Origin: Saprospiraceae bacterium
GTDB lineage: Bacteria; Bacteroidota; Bacteroidia; Chitinophagales; Saprospiraceae
Direction of reading: 5' to 3'
Assembly (NCBI GenBank): GCA_016715985.1
Contig: JADJXD010000001.1
Coordinates: 4,154,001-4,218,000 of the forward strand
Length of the DNA stretch: 64,000 bases
Below are positions 15,712 to 24,236 of this stretch, piece by piece. The notes beneath the pieces were generated by a model. The model had not been told where the DNA came from. It searched no databases and was given only the letters and a program-made list of their open reading frames with translations. Position numbers and translations under genes: made by a program. How positions within the stretch are numbered: the first letter of the stretch is position 1; each line of letters begins with the position of its first letter.

Positions 15712-16653
15712 TTATAAAGATTGTTTCAGGTGAAATAACATATCTTCGGTCATTTTGGCCAGATCAAAATCCGGTTTCCAGTTCCAGTCATCTGCAGCCT
15801 GATGGTCATCTATGGTTTCTGACCATGATTCAGCAATTCCCTGACGGAAATCCGGTTTATATTCAATTTTAAAATCAGGTATATGTTTCTTAATTTCAGC
15901 AGCGATTTCGCCGGGTGTAAAACTCATTGCTGAAAGGTTGTAACTGTAACGGATATTGATATTTTCAGCCGGTGCCTGCATCAATCTGATTGTCGCATTG
16001 ATTGCATCAGGCATGTACATCATTGGAAGTCTGGTATCTTCTTTGAGAAAACATTCATAGGTTTCTCCTTTAATCGCAGCATGAAATATTTCAACTGCAT
16101 AATCGGTCGTTCCGCCTGCCGGGATAGATTGCCAACCTATGATGCCCGGATAACGCAGTGACCGGATATCAGTGCCGTAGCGTTGATTGTAATAGTTGCA
16201 CCACAGTTCTCCGGTAGCTTTGCTGATACCATATACAGTCGTCGGAAGCAGCGGCACATCCTGGGGAGTATCTATTCTCGGTGTTGTTGTTCCAAAAACA
16301 GCTATAGTACTCGGGAAAAATATTTTTTCGATATTCAGTTCTCTTGATATTTCCAGCAAGGACAGCATACCGTTCAGATTGATATTCCAGGTTTTGAGCG
16401 GATTCCATTCTCCGTTGACAGAAAGTAATGCAGCAAGATGATAAATCTGATTAATCTGATAATCTTCTATGATTTCTTTCAGTCGCTGTGTGTTCAGAAT
16501 ATCTAAAAATTCAAATGGATCATTGTGTAAATGATGTTTTTGTATGTCCGTGGCGAGAACAGCTTTGTCACCATAAATTTTACGGAGTTCTTCCGTCAGT
16601 ACACGTCCTATCTGGCCGTTTGCACCGGTAATTAGTATTTTGGGTTGGCTCAT
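15712..16653 (-). CDS. tdh: L-threonine 3-dehydrogenase, SDR/epimerase type
   Basis: 313 residues of an extended short-chain dehydrogenase. Glycine motif ITGANGQIGR (residues 8-17), the YxxxK pair in YGISKATGE, the catalytic-site Ser/Thr in FFPSTIAVFG, and the RYPGIIGW strand. This is the UDP-galactose-epimerase-like form of Tdh that oxidises L-threonine with NAD, not the zinc-dependent form. It is placed directly upstream of kbl. The gene symbol rests on this pairing; other NAD-dependent epimerases of the same fold are a less likely alternative. Confidence 0.88.
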   Translation of the reverse strand: MSQPKILITGANGQIGRVLTEELRKIYGDKAVLATDIQKHHLHNDPFEFLDILNTQRLKEIIEDYQINQIYHLAALLSVNGEWNPLKTWNINLNGMLSLLEISRELNIEKIFFPSTIAVFGTTTPRIDTPQDVPLLPTTVYGISKATGELWCNYYNQRYGTDIRSLRYPGIIGWQSIPAGGTTDYAVEIFHAAIKGETYECFLKEDTRLPMMYMPDAINATIRLMQAPAENINIRYSYNLSAMSFTPGEIAAEIKKHIPDFKIEYKPDFRQGIAESWSETIDDHQAADDWNWKPDFDLAKMTEDMLFHLKQSL

Positions 16654-16675
16654 TTGGTTATTTTATATGTAACTG

Positions 16676-16683
16676 CAAAAGTA
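16676..16683 (-). promoter_or_regulatory. -7 box of the tdh-kbl operon
   Basis: On the minus strand TACTTTTG, matching TAnnTTTG, 22 bases before the tdh ATG. The -33 element is not clear. Confidence 0.45.
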
Positions 16684-16824
16684 GTCAATTGGTTTTTTTA
16701 ATGTGTAATTTGGCGAGACAGATTTATTTTTAGTTTTAATATTGTTTCGCTCCGCTGGAGCTAAAGTGAATTGCTTATTAATGTTGCTACAAAGATATCG
16801 CTCCTCTGGAGCTCAATACGGTAA

Positions 16825-17015
16825 GCCCAATAAACCCGTTGTTGTTGATATACCTTCAGGCTGGGAAGCTCAGAAGGAACATCAACAACAACTGCCGTGA
16901 ACTCCCTCTTAAAACCTTTACCCGACCACAATGTGCAGTAAAACCCAATAATCAAAGAACCCAATATTCTCCCATTCCCTGCAAGGGAAGGGGTCGGGGG
17001 TTGGGTAAAAAACTT
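16825..17015. repeat. ~190-bp direct repeat, copy 1
   Basis: Near-identical to 17073-17263 at an offset of 248 bases. It begins GCCCAATAAACCCGTTGTTG and ends GGGTTGGGTAAAAAACT. Its first third is an imperfect palindrome: GTTGTTGATATACCTTC is matched by GAAGGAACATCAACAAC after a 15-base spacer. The short reading frame inside (77 codons) is a by-product. Confidence 0.85.
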
Positions 17016-17072
17016 GCAATGACCTTGCCAAAACATCACTTCGAAGGCTACGCCGAATTGGGAAGACTTTAG

Positions 17073-17263
17073 GCCCAACAAACCCGTTGTTGTTTATATA
17101 CCTTCAGGCTGGGAAGCTCAGAAGGAACATCAACAACAACTTCCATGAACTCCCTCTTAAAACCTTTACCCGACCACATTGTGCAGTAAAACCCAATAAT
17201 CAAAGAACCCAATATTCTCCCATTCCCTGCAAGGGAAGGGGTCGGGGGTTGGGTAAAAAACTC
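17073..17263. repeat. ~190-bp direct repeat, copy 2
   Basis: Second copy of the element at 16825. Only a handful of substitutions separate the two, so the duplication is recent or under conversion. A diverged partial copy of the palindromic third is at 39811-39880. Confidence 0.85.
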
Positions 17264-17515
17264 GAAATAATCTTATACAAACTTCTGATTTTAGTAAGTA
17301 GGAAAGTCCCATAGGGACGATATCTTTGTAGAAAAAAAATATAGTTTCAATCAGCGCCGTAGGTGCGGAACTAAAGTAATTGTTTCGCTCCGCTGGAGCT
17401 GAATTTCATTATTTGTACATCTGTTACAGAGATAGCGCTCATCCTAAGCTAAATCATTTTATTAATTTCACTCCATTTTACATACTTTTGCACCCCGTTT
17501 TATAAAACTTCAGGA

Positions 17516-20428
17516 ATGAATCAAAGTAGCAGATATGAAATAGTGTACAGTTTGTCATCTCCTGATGTGCAGGGACTGATGCTGCCGTTAGCTTATATTG
17601 TGGAGAAGGACAAAAATGAATTACCAGGATATCTGCGAGCACAGGCAAAAGAAGAAAACTGTCTGAGTTATGGCATTCAAATTGATGGTCCGCACAGTTT
17701 GCTACTCAAATTATGTGAAGAGCTGACCATAGAGTCGATCGAAAAAAATTTTAACCGAAATCAGAAAAAACCCCGAAGCCTATCCCTGCTTTTTGAAGAT
17801 GCACCACTCAAAAAATTGCTCAGGACATATGTAGATACCCGAATGGATAAATTTCTGAAATTAATTCGGGATAATCAGATACCAATATGTCTTGATTTAC
17901 AGAGGAAGGTCAGAAGTCAGGATGTAAGACTTACTTTTTGTGATTCAGAAACCAAACCACTTTTATTCTTTCGCAGAACCCAAACAGGTATTCACTACAG
18001 TATGCAACTTCAGTCCGGAGAGAAAACTTACAGTCCGTTTGGGCAGTCTTTACTGCTTGTTACTGATTTGCCGGGGTGGATAATTTCAGATAACGAGATT
18101 TCACAATTGGAAAGTATCAATACCAATAAACTGAGACCTTTTCTGACGAAAGAAACTGTTTTCATAAATGACAAACTGACCAAAGAGTATTTTGAAAAGT
18201 TTATTGTTGAACTTCTCGGGCAGGCGGAAGTGGAAACGGAAGGATTTGAAGTCATCAAAAATAATACGATTACTTCTGCAAGTCTGAAAACTACAATGGA
18301 TATCCTGACGGGTAAATGGGTCATTGAAATCTATTTTTTTTATGACAGTGCAAGGTTTAATTATGCCGATGTTTCCAGAAAAAAAACCAAACTGCATATT
18401 TCTGAAAGCGGAGAAATCACCGTTATCCAGCATCTGAGAAACGAAGCCGAAGAAGAAAATTATGTTGGAAGGTTATTGCAGGAAGGATTTTCAAAATCAA
18501 ATACCAAACGATTTGAAACACAAAGTAATGACAGTTTTGATGCCCTTCATCAGATTGCCAAACAAAAATTATTGCTCGAAGCAGCATTTAGTGTAGAACC
18601 TATTAACATCGACGAAAAGAAAATTACTTTAGCCTCGTGCAACGTAATAGCAAGTGTTTCATTAAAAAATGATTGGTTTGATCTGAATGGCTCCCTTTTG
18701 ATCGACGAAGTTGCATACCCGTTAAAATCATTTTTTTATAATATCCGACATAACAATCCTTTTTACAAATTGAAGGACGGAACATTTGTCATTTTGCCTG
18801 ATTATCTGATGGCTCAGTACGGCGACATTGCAGCGATGGGTTCGGAATCCGGTGACCATTGGCGCTTGCCCAAGTCTAACTATACTTTATTGGAACAAAT
18901 TGAAGGCATTGATTTATCAAAAAAGATGATTGTCAAAAATGAAGAAATAGAGTATCAGCCTTCAGAACGACTGAAAGCAACACTACGTCCCTATCAGATA
19001 GATGGGGTCAAATGGTTGCTGAGTCATTACCGCAATAATCTGGGTGCCTGTCTTGCGGATGATATGGGACTGGGAAAAACCCTGCAGGTCATCGCATTGC
19101 TGACCTCTGTTAAAGATGAATTGAAAAGCAATCAGATTTCTGTACAAACAGGAATGCAGATGGACTTATTTTCAGAAACTTCTCACCAGTCATTGTCGCC
19201 GCTTCAGACTTTGATCGTTCTGCCATCTTCTTTGGTGTTCAACTGGGCAGAGGAGTTAAGAAAATTTGCTCCATCGCTGCACGTGTGCAGGCATGTGGGT
19301 CCGGGCAGGCAGAAAGATAAAAGAGTGTTGGGTACTTACGACATCATACTGACCACTTATCAGACCTTATTATCGGATATTAACCTGATGAGTGACATGG
19401 AATTTAATTATGTGGTATTGGACGAAAGTCAGCAAATTCGTAACCGGAACTCTCAGATATTCAAAGCTATTCATCAATTAAATACTAAAAACAAAATCTC
19501 TCTGAGTGGTACACCCATTGAGAATTCGCTGGCAGATTTATGGTCACAGATGCAGTTTATCAACAGAGATATATTGGGAACATACACCTATTTTAATACT
19601 AATTTTCAAAAACCAATCGAAAAAGGAAAGAGTGAAATCGCTGTTGAAAAACTAAAAACGATCGTTCAGCCCTTTATCCTCCGTCGTACTAAAGAACAGG
19701 TGGCTCCTGACCTGCCCGAATTGAGTGAACAGATATATTACTCGGAAATGACGCCGGAACAGACCAAAAGATTTGAAGAAGAAAAATCTGCAGCCAGAAA
19801 TTTTTTAATGGGCATTCATAAGTCAGATAATAAATACCGGTTTCATGTATTTGCAACCCTGACAAAACTACGGCTTATTGCCAATCATCCGGTGCTCTCG
19901 GATGCTGTGTATGACGGTCAGTCCGGAAAGTTTAATGATGTGACCTTTAAACTAAGGGAGTTGACGCAGGCAGGACATAAAGTTCTGGTTTTTTCATCTT
20001 TCAAAACACATCTCAGAATTTATAAAAACTGGCTTGAAACAGAAAATATCCGGTATGTGGCATTAACAGGAGACACCTTGGCAGAAGAAAGGCGTAAAGC
20101 GGTATCTGAATTTCAGAATAATGCCGACGTCTCTGTTTTTCTGATCACACTTAAAGCCGGCGGTACAGGTCTGAATCTGACAGCGGCAGATTATGTATTT
20201 ATTCTGGACCCCTGGTGGAATCCCTTCATTGAAAAACAAGCAGTCGCCAGAGCACACCGCATCGGACGAGCCAATCCCGTGATGGTGACCCGATTTATCA
20301 GCAAAGCTTCTATAGAAGAGAAAATCATGATCCTTCAGGAAAAGAAAAAGAAACTCTCAGATGAGATCATCGAAATCAACGAAATGCCGGATTGGGTTGG
20401 GGAGGATCTCGGTCTGATCTTTGAATAA
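17516..20428 (+). CDS. SNF2-family DEAD/DEAH-box helicase
   Basis: 970 residues. The C-terminal two thirds is a Snf2/Rad54-like ATPase. Motif I is DDMGLGKT (about residue 518), motif Ia LIVLPSSLVFNW, motif II DESQ (an unusual form of DEAH/DEAQ), motif III SGTPIENSLADLW, motif V LKAGGTGLNL and motif VI QAVARAHRIG. The N-terminal 480 residues form a beta-rich domain seen in bacterial SNF2 proteins (no Cys-based SWIM zinc motif here). Bacterial members are thought to remodel nucleoprotein or RNA polymerase; the target is unknown. A TACTTTTG -7 box lies at 17483-17490. The gene is single and flanked by intergenic repeats. Confidence 0.92.
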   Translation: MNQSSRYEIVYSLSSPDVQGLMLPLAYIVEKDKNELPGYLRAQAKEENCLSYGIQIDGPHSLLLKLCEELTIESIEKNFNRNQKKPRSLSLLFEDAPLKKLLRTYVDTRMDKFLKLIRDNQIPICLDLQRKVRSQDVRLTFCDSETKPLLFFRRTQTGIHYSMQLQSGEKTYSPFGQSLLLVTDLPGWIISDNEISQLESINTNKLRPFLTKETVFINDKLTKEYFEKFIVELLGQAEVETEGFEVIKNNTITSASLKTTMDILTGKWVIEIYFFYDSARFNYADVSRKKTKLHISESGEITVIQHLRNEAEEENYVGRLLQEGFSKSNTKRFETQSNDSFDALHQIAKQKLLLEAAFSVEPINIDEKKITLASCNVIASVSLKNDWFDLNGSLLIDEVAYPLKSFFYNIRHNNPFYKLKDGTFVILPDYLMAQYGDIAAMGSESGDHWRLPKSNYTLLEQIEGIDLSKKMIVKNEEIEYQPSERLKATLRPYQIDGVKWLLSHYRNNLGACLADDMGLGKTLQVIALLTSVKDELKSNQISVQTGMQMDLFSETSHQSLSPLQTLIVLPSSLVFNWAEELRKFAPSLHVCRHVGPGRQKDKRVLGTYDIILTTYQTLLSDINLMSDMEFNYVVLDESQQIRNRNSQIFKAIHQLNTKNKISLSGTPIENSLADLWSQMQFINRDILGTYTYFNTNFQKPIEKGKSEIAVEKLKTIVQPFILRRTKEQVAPDLPELSEQIYYSEMTPEQTKRFEEEKSAARNFLMGIHKSDNKYRFHVFATLTKLRLIANHPVLSDAVYDGQSGKFNDVTFKLRELTQAGHKVLVFSSFKTHLRIYKNWLETENIRYVALTGDTLAEERRKAVSEFQNNADVSVFLITLKAGGTGLNLTAADYVFILDPWWNPFIEKQAVARAHRIGRANPVMVTRFISKASIEEKIMILQEKKKKLSDEIIEINEMPDWVGEDLGLIFE

Positions 20429-20485
20429 CTTGACGTCAATTCATGAAATCAGGTATTTATGTCATTGTCCTGAAAGGGCAAAATA

Positions 20486-20518
20486 TTAAAAGCGACTGAT
20501 GAAGTACGTCGCTTTTAA
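20486..20518. terminator. Hairpin between helicase and barrel gene
   Basis: TTAAAAGCGAC (20486-20496) and GTCGCTTTTAA (20508-20518) pair perfectly over 11 bases with an 11-nt loop; the A/T ends let it act for the helicase (+) and possibly the convergent barrel gene. Just upstream (20467-20479) is a GTCCT-GAA-AGGGC palindrome of the 13-bp family. Confidence 0.6.
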
Positions 20519-20615
20519 GGATGTATATGATTGTTTTTGGCGATATTTTTGCCTGGAAGATGCAAAAATAGTGAGAAAACTTCTCTTCTACTTTCGCTTT
20601 AAATAATTACCAAAA

Positions 20616-21254
20616 TCAGATATAAATCCCGATACCTACGGATATCCTCGATATACGGGATTGAACTCTTGTATTTTGCCCGTTGAAGTAATACATGTCA
20701 CCCGTTTTGTTAAATTCCGTTTCATACTTCAGGTTGATCATGATATGATTATTCAGGTCAATTCCTCCTGTAAACTGAAATCCGCAATGAACATTTCTTC
20801 GTTTTCGGGTGAGCAGGGAGTTTTGGCTGATGTGATTGGTTTCGTCCAAAATAAATTCAAACGTTGGCCCCACACCTATTCTGAACATGCCTAAATCTAC
20901 TCCGGCGGCTACCGGCACAAACAACACATTTCGGGATTCATCTATGACTCTGACAGTTCGTTCTCCTTCCATAAAACTCTGAACATTATAACTTGCTTTA
21001 TTGATTCTGTAAAGTGCCTCAGCATTCAGAAATAAATTGCCATAATTGTTGAAAAGTCCTATACCGAAAGAATATTGATTACTGTGGCTCGCCATTGAAA
21101 AATTGTATGCATGTAATCCGTTCAAGGTCGGAAGTTCTCTGACATGTTCTTTAAAATTGACCGAGCTGTAATATCCGGTGACACCGAGACGCAATTGAGC
21201 AAATATCTGACTTGTTGCAAATAAAAAAGTTGTGAGGATGATTATTTTTTTCAT
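20616..21254 (-). CDS. Outer-membrane beta-barrel protein
   Basis: 212 residues from ATG 21254, chosen because MKKIIILTTFLFATSQIFAQ is a textbook signal peptide; the frame is open for another 38 codons upstream without signal-like sequence. The mature protein alternates short amphipathic strands ending in aromatic residues and finishes SRISRISVGIGIYI, the typical last strand recognised by the BAM complex. Size and pattern suit an eight-stranded OmpA/OmpW-like barrel (porin-like outer-membrane family). Ligand unknown. The promoter side of the gene is next to the IS1182-type insertion. Confidence 0.75.
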   Translation of the reverse strand: MKKIIILTTFLFATSQIFAQLRLGVTGYYSSVNFKEHVRELPTLNGLHAYNFSMASHSNQYSFGIGLFNNYGNLFLNAEALYRINKASYNVQSFMEGERTVRVIDESRNVLFVPVAAGVDLGMFRIGVGPTFEFILDETNHISQNSLLTRKRRNVHCGFQFTGGIDLNNHIMINLKYETEFNKTGDMYYFNGQNTRVQSRISRISVGIGIYI

Positions 21255-21379
21255 TGTAATAGTTTTTTTTGTGTTTTTAATGAATAAATAGAATGGTGAA
21301 ATAGTTTTTTTTAATAAGAAAATGGTAGTTTTTTTGTAATTATTTAGGTCATTGCCCTGAAGGGGCAAAATATTTTTAG

Positions 21380-23178
21380 GAGGCTGTCTAAAAAGTCCAA
21401 ACAGGTAAAAAAGGATCCCCGATACAAAAGTGCCGGGGATTTTTTGTTTGTTCCCTAAAGAATATTATCTTTGGGGTGCAACACAAACAATATGGCAAAG
21501 ATACAATTTAAACATCTCCCGTTAAATTCTCCAAGCTTATTTCCTCAAGATATTTTTGAGAAGATCCCAGTTAATCATCCAGTGCGGTTAATTAATGAAG
21601 TGGTTGACAGGCTGGATATTGATCATATAATCAAGCAATATAAAGGAGGCGGTACGACAAGTTTTCATCCAAGAATGATGATAAAAGTATTGTTTTATGC
21701 ATATACTACCAATGTCTATTCTTGCCGTAAAATAGAAAAAGCATTGCAAGAAAATATTCACTTTATGTGGCTATCAGGCAATAGTATACAGTTATAGAAC
21801 TATAAATTATTTTCGGGGTAAAAGACTAAAGGCTCATATCCAAACCCTATTTGCTGATGTTGTAAGACTTCTGCACGAACTAAAGTATTTAAGTCTTGAT
21901 GTGCAATACATAGATGGTACAAAAATTGAATCGGCAGCCAACAGATACACTTTTGTGTGGAAAGGATCTGTAGAGAAAAACAAAGCAAAGCTAGAGACAA
22001 AAATTAACTCAGTACTCAATGAAATAGAGTCACAAATAAAACAAGACCAATCAGAATTAGGGAGAGACGAAACACCCAAGCCAATAAACAGCACCGAACT
22101 TAAAAATAAGTTAGCAGCGTTAAACGAACAGTTAAAGGATAGTAACAAAGCTACCAAGAAACAACTTAAACAACTACAAGAAGATCATCTTACTCGATTA
22201 GAAAAGTATGAGAACCAATTGGAAATATTGGGTGAAAGAAACAGTTACAGTAAGACAGATCAAGACGCAGTGTTCATGAGACTCAAGGATGACCATATGC
22301 AAAATGGGCAGCTGAAACCAGCCTATAACACTCAAATCAGTACAGAGGATCAATTCATCACACACTATAGTATACATCAAACAGCAGGCGACACCACTAC
22401 TTTAGAAACTCATTTAGATGGTTTTGAACAACAATATGGAAAACAAAGTAAAGAAGTCATCGCAGATGCTGGATATGGAAGTGAGGAAAACTATGAGATG
22501 ATGGAGCAAAAACAAATAGATGCTTATGTTAAATACAACTACTTTCATAAAGAACAAAAACGTCCACAAAAACAGAACCCATTTTTGGTGCAAAACTTAT
22601 ATTACAATGAGTCGGAAAACTTTTTGTATGCCCAATGGGACAAAAATTAGAGCATGTTGGTAAAGGCAAAAGAAAAAGCATAAATGGCTTTATATCTCAA
22701 GTCGACTATTATCAAGCCAGGAGGTGTGAAGGCTGCCCATTAAGAGGAATGTGTCATAAAAGTGCTGGCAATAAAAAGATAGAAATTAATCATAAGCTCA
22801 ATCATTATAGAGCCAAAGCAAGGGAAAAGCTAACTTCAGAGAGGGGATTGATGCATAGGAGCAAAAGGCCCATAGAAGTAGAAGCAGTATTTGGTCAGTT
22901 AAAAAGTAACAATAAATTTTCAAGATTCACCTTACGTAAGATGGATAAGGTAAATATTGAATTTGGTCTAATGTCAATTGGACATAATCTTAGAAAATTA
23001 GCCCAAAAAGCCTTAGGAAATCATCGATTTCTAATCTTTTGCGGCCCTAAAGACCTATTAGGATTACCAATCCATAAAAATCAAAGAAATCTATCTAAAT
23101 TAAATTATCTGGAAATTTGTATTACCCCAATCCACAGAGCAGCGTAATAAAAAAGAAGCTATCTTTTTAGACAGCCTC
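21380..23178 (+). mobile_element. IS1182-family insertion sequence, decayed
   Basis: About 1.8 kb bounded by perfect 16-bp inverted repeats: GAGGCTGTCTAAAAAG at 21380-21395 and its complement at 23163-23178. It carries one transposase gene in three frames. I see no clear target duplication. The left end is 13 bases after a GCCCT-GAA-GGGGC palindrome (21354-21366) of the intergenic 13-bp family. Confidence 0.88.
21492..23147 (+). pseudogene. IS1182-family transposase with two frame disruptions
   Basis: The start MAKIQFKHLPLNSPSLFPQD and the SFHPRMMIKVLFYAY segment are the N-terminal DUF772-type domain of IS1182/IS5-like transposases. The frame breaks near 21790 (two bases missing relative to the expected SGNSxPDFRTINYF), resumes as TINYFRGKRLKAHIQTLFAD and YIDGTKIESAANRYTF, and breaks again near 22628, where one base is missing before CPMGQKLEHVG. 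The last part has the Cys-rich CEGCPLRGMCHKS and the RPIEVEAVFGQLKSN block holding the DDE Glu. All domains are still recognisable, so the inactivation is recent or is a sequence error. Confidence 0.88.
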
Positions 23179-23508
23179 TTTAAAGTATGGGAATTATTAG
23201 TTTTTGCCGCTCTTGCCTTCTTCACGGGAAGCAGGATTTTTGCCTGTAAGATGCAAAAATCCCGCCTGCTCCGATGCGGGCAGGCGTGACAAAATCAATC
23301 GTTTAATTGAGTACCTAAATAGTTACGTTTTTTTTCAATTTTCGCAAGACGATGTACCTGCCGGGAAAGTTCCGGAAATTTTCACCGGCAGGTATTTGCA
23401 TCTTATAGTTTCGGCACAGTAGTTGTTTTCCAGAGGGTCCTTTTTTGGGCTTATTACGATCCTGGAAATTTAAGTTGTATGTATAAAGTCGGAAGGTACA
23501 TTCAGATA

Positions 23509-23676
23509 TTATTCTGCTTGTTCGTCCACACATACAACCTGGCTTTCCGGGTTGGCAGGTGATGATTTTATATATTCAACACCGTAGTAACACCCTATTT
23601 GCTTTGACTTACATGACAGCATAAAAATGAAGCAGGCAACAAGCAAGCCGGTCATTAAAATTGTCTTTTTCATCAT
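23509..23676 (-). CDS. Small lipoprotein
   Basis: 55 residues: MMKKTILMTGLLVACFIFML followed by Ser-Cys, a full signal peptide with lipobox FMLSC, then a 33-residue mature part (KSKQIGCYYGVEYIKSSP then ANPESQVVCVDEQAE) with two Cys that could form a disulfide. The signal peptide makes a chance frame unlikely. I do not recognise a family. Either of the two adjacent ATGs (23676 or 23673) can be the start. It lies alone between the IS1182 element and the repeat tract. Confidence 0.6.
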   Translation of the reverse strand: MMKKTILMTGLLVACFIFMLSCKSKQIGCYYGVEYIKSSPANPESQVVCVDEQAE

Positions 23677-23769
23677 AGTTATTTTTAATAGTTTAGTAAT
23701 TGTTTTTATAAGTCAGTTTGTTTTTAAAATTGTTACCCCTTGGGTGGAGATTTTTTTTATGGCTTTTAG

Positions 23770-23890
23770 CTTTTGGCTATTGGCTATTAGCTCGTAGCTT
23801 GTAGGTTTGCGGTAGTTATCAACCATCAACCCCATCAACCTTATCAACCCTATCAACTCAATAAACCTTATAAACTCCATCAACAACTAA
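23770..23890. repeat. Left flanking repeat of the giant protease gene
   Basis: TTTTGGCTATTGGCTATTAG then CTCGTAGCTTGTAGGTTTGC then GGTAGTTATCAACCATCAAC, followed by a run of seven-base ATCAACC-like units. The same order of blocks, in the same direction, occurs at 30398-30543 right after the gene. Beyond it (23891-24160) are GC-rich palindromes (CCCGCCTGACC...GGCGGGCAGG) and ATCACCCC tracts, with no gene. Confidence 0.75.
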
Positions 23891-24197
23891 GCAATCCCGC
23901 CTGACCACTACGTAGTAGGCGGGCAGGTCCGCAATTCCGCAATTCTGCAAATCCAACAAATCAACAACTGGCTGGGAGCGCAAAAGGAACTCAAAAAGCC
24001 GATCTCCTATATTACTCCTTCACCGATCACCGATCGCCTCACCACCGATCACCCCATCACCCCATCACTCCATCACCCCATTACAAAATACCCCCGTATT
24101 TCTACCTGATTTTTAAATTTAATATGAAAAAGCACTACGGTATAAATCTTTTGGTTTATATTTGGATAAATATAGTTTTAGTAAGATAATAAATCAC

Positions 24198-24225
24198 AAA
24201 GTAGCAGGCAACAGCCTGCTACTTT
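24198..24225 (+). promoter_or_regulatory. Perfect hairpin just before the giant protease start
   Basis: AAAGTAGCAGGC (24198-24209) and GCCTGCTACTTT (24214-24225) pair over 12 bases around a 4-nt loop, ending 11 bases before ATG 24237. It may be a leader hairpin or an attenuator. Its presence argues against the earlier in-frame ATG at 24162, which would place it inside coding sequence. Confidence 0.55.
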
Positions 24226-24236
24226 TCTATAGAAAT

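Larger units (their letters stand above)
16749..17399. repeat. Cluster of 13-bp intergenic palindromes (5-bp arms, 3-nt loop)
   Basis: Five members: GCTCC-GCT-GGAGC at 16749 and 17387, GCTCC-TCT-GGAGC at 16800, GTCCC-ATA-GGGAC at 17306, and GCGCC-GTA-GGTGC at 17354. The flank is conserved too: CTACAAAGATATC precedes the 16800 copy, and its exact reverse complement GATATCTTTGTAG follows the 17306 copy. The arms differ but keep pairing, so the structure is what is conserved. No gene lies in 16684-17515. Confidence 0.75.

Noticed and set aside
16839..17314. Two similar 75-77-codon frames on the plus strand
   Set aside because: They lie wholly inside the ~190-bp direct repeats; composition is odd and the frames exist only because the repeat has no stop in that phase.
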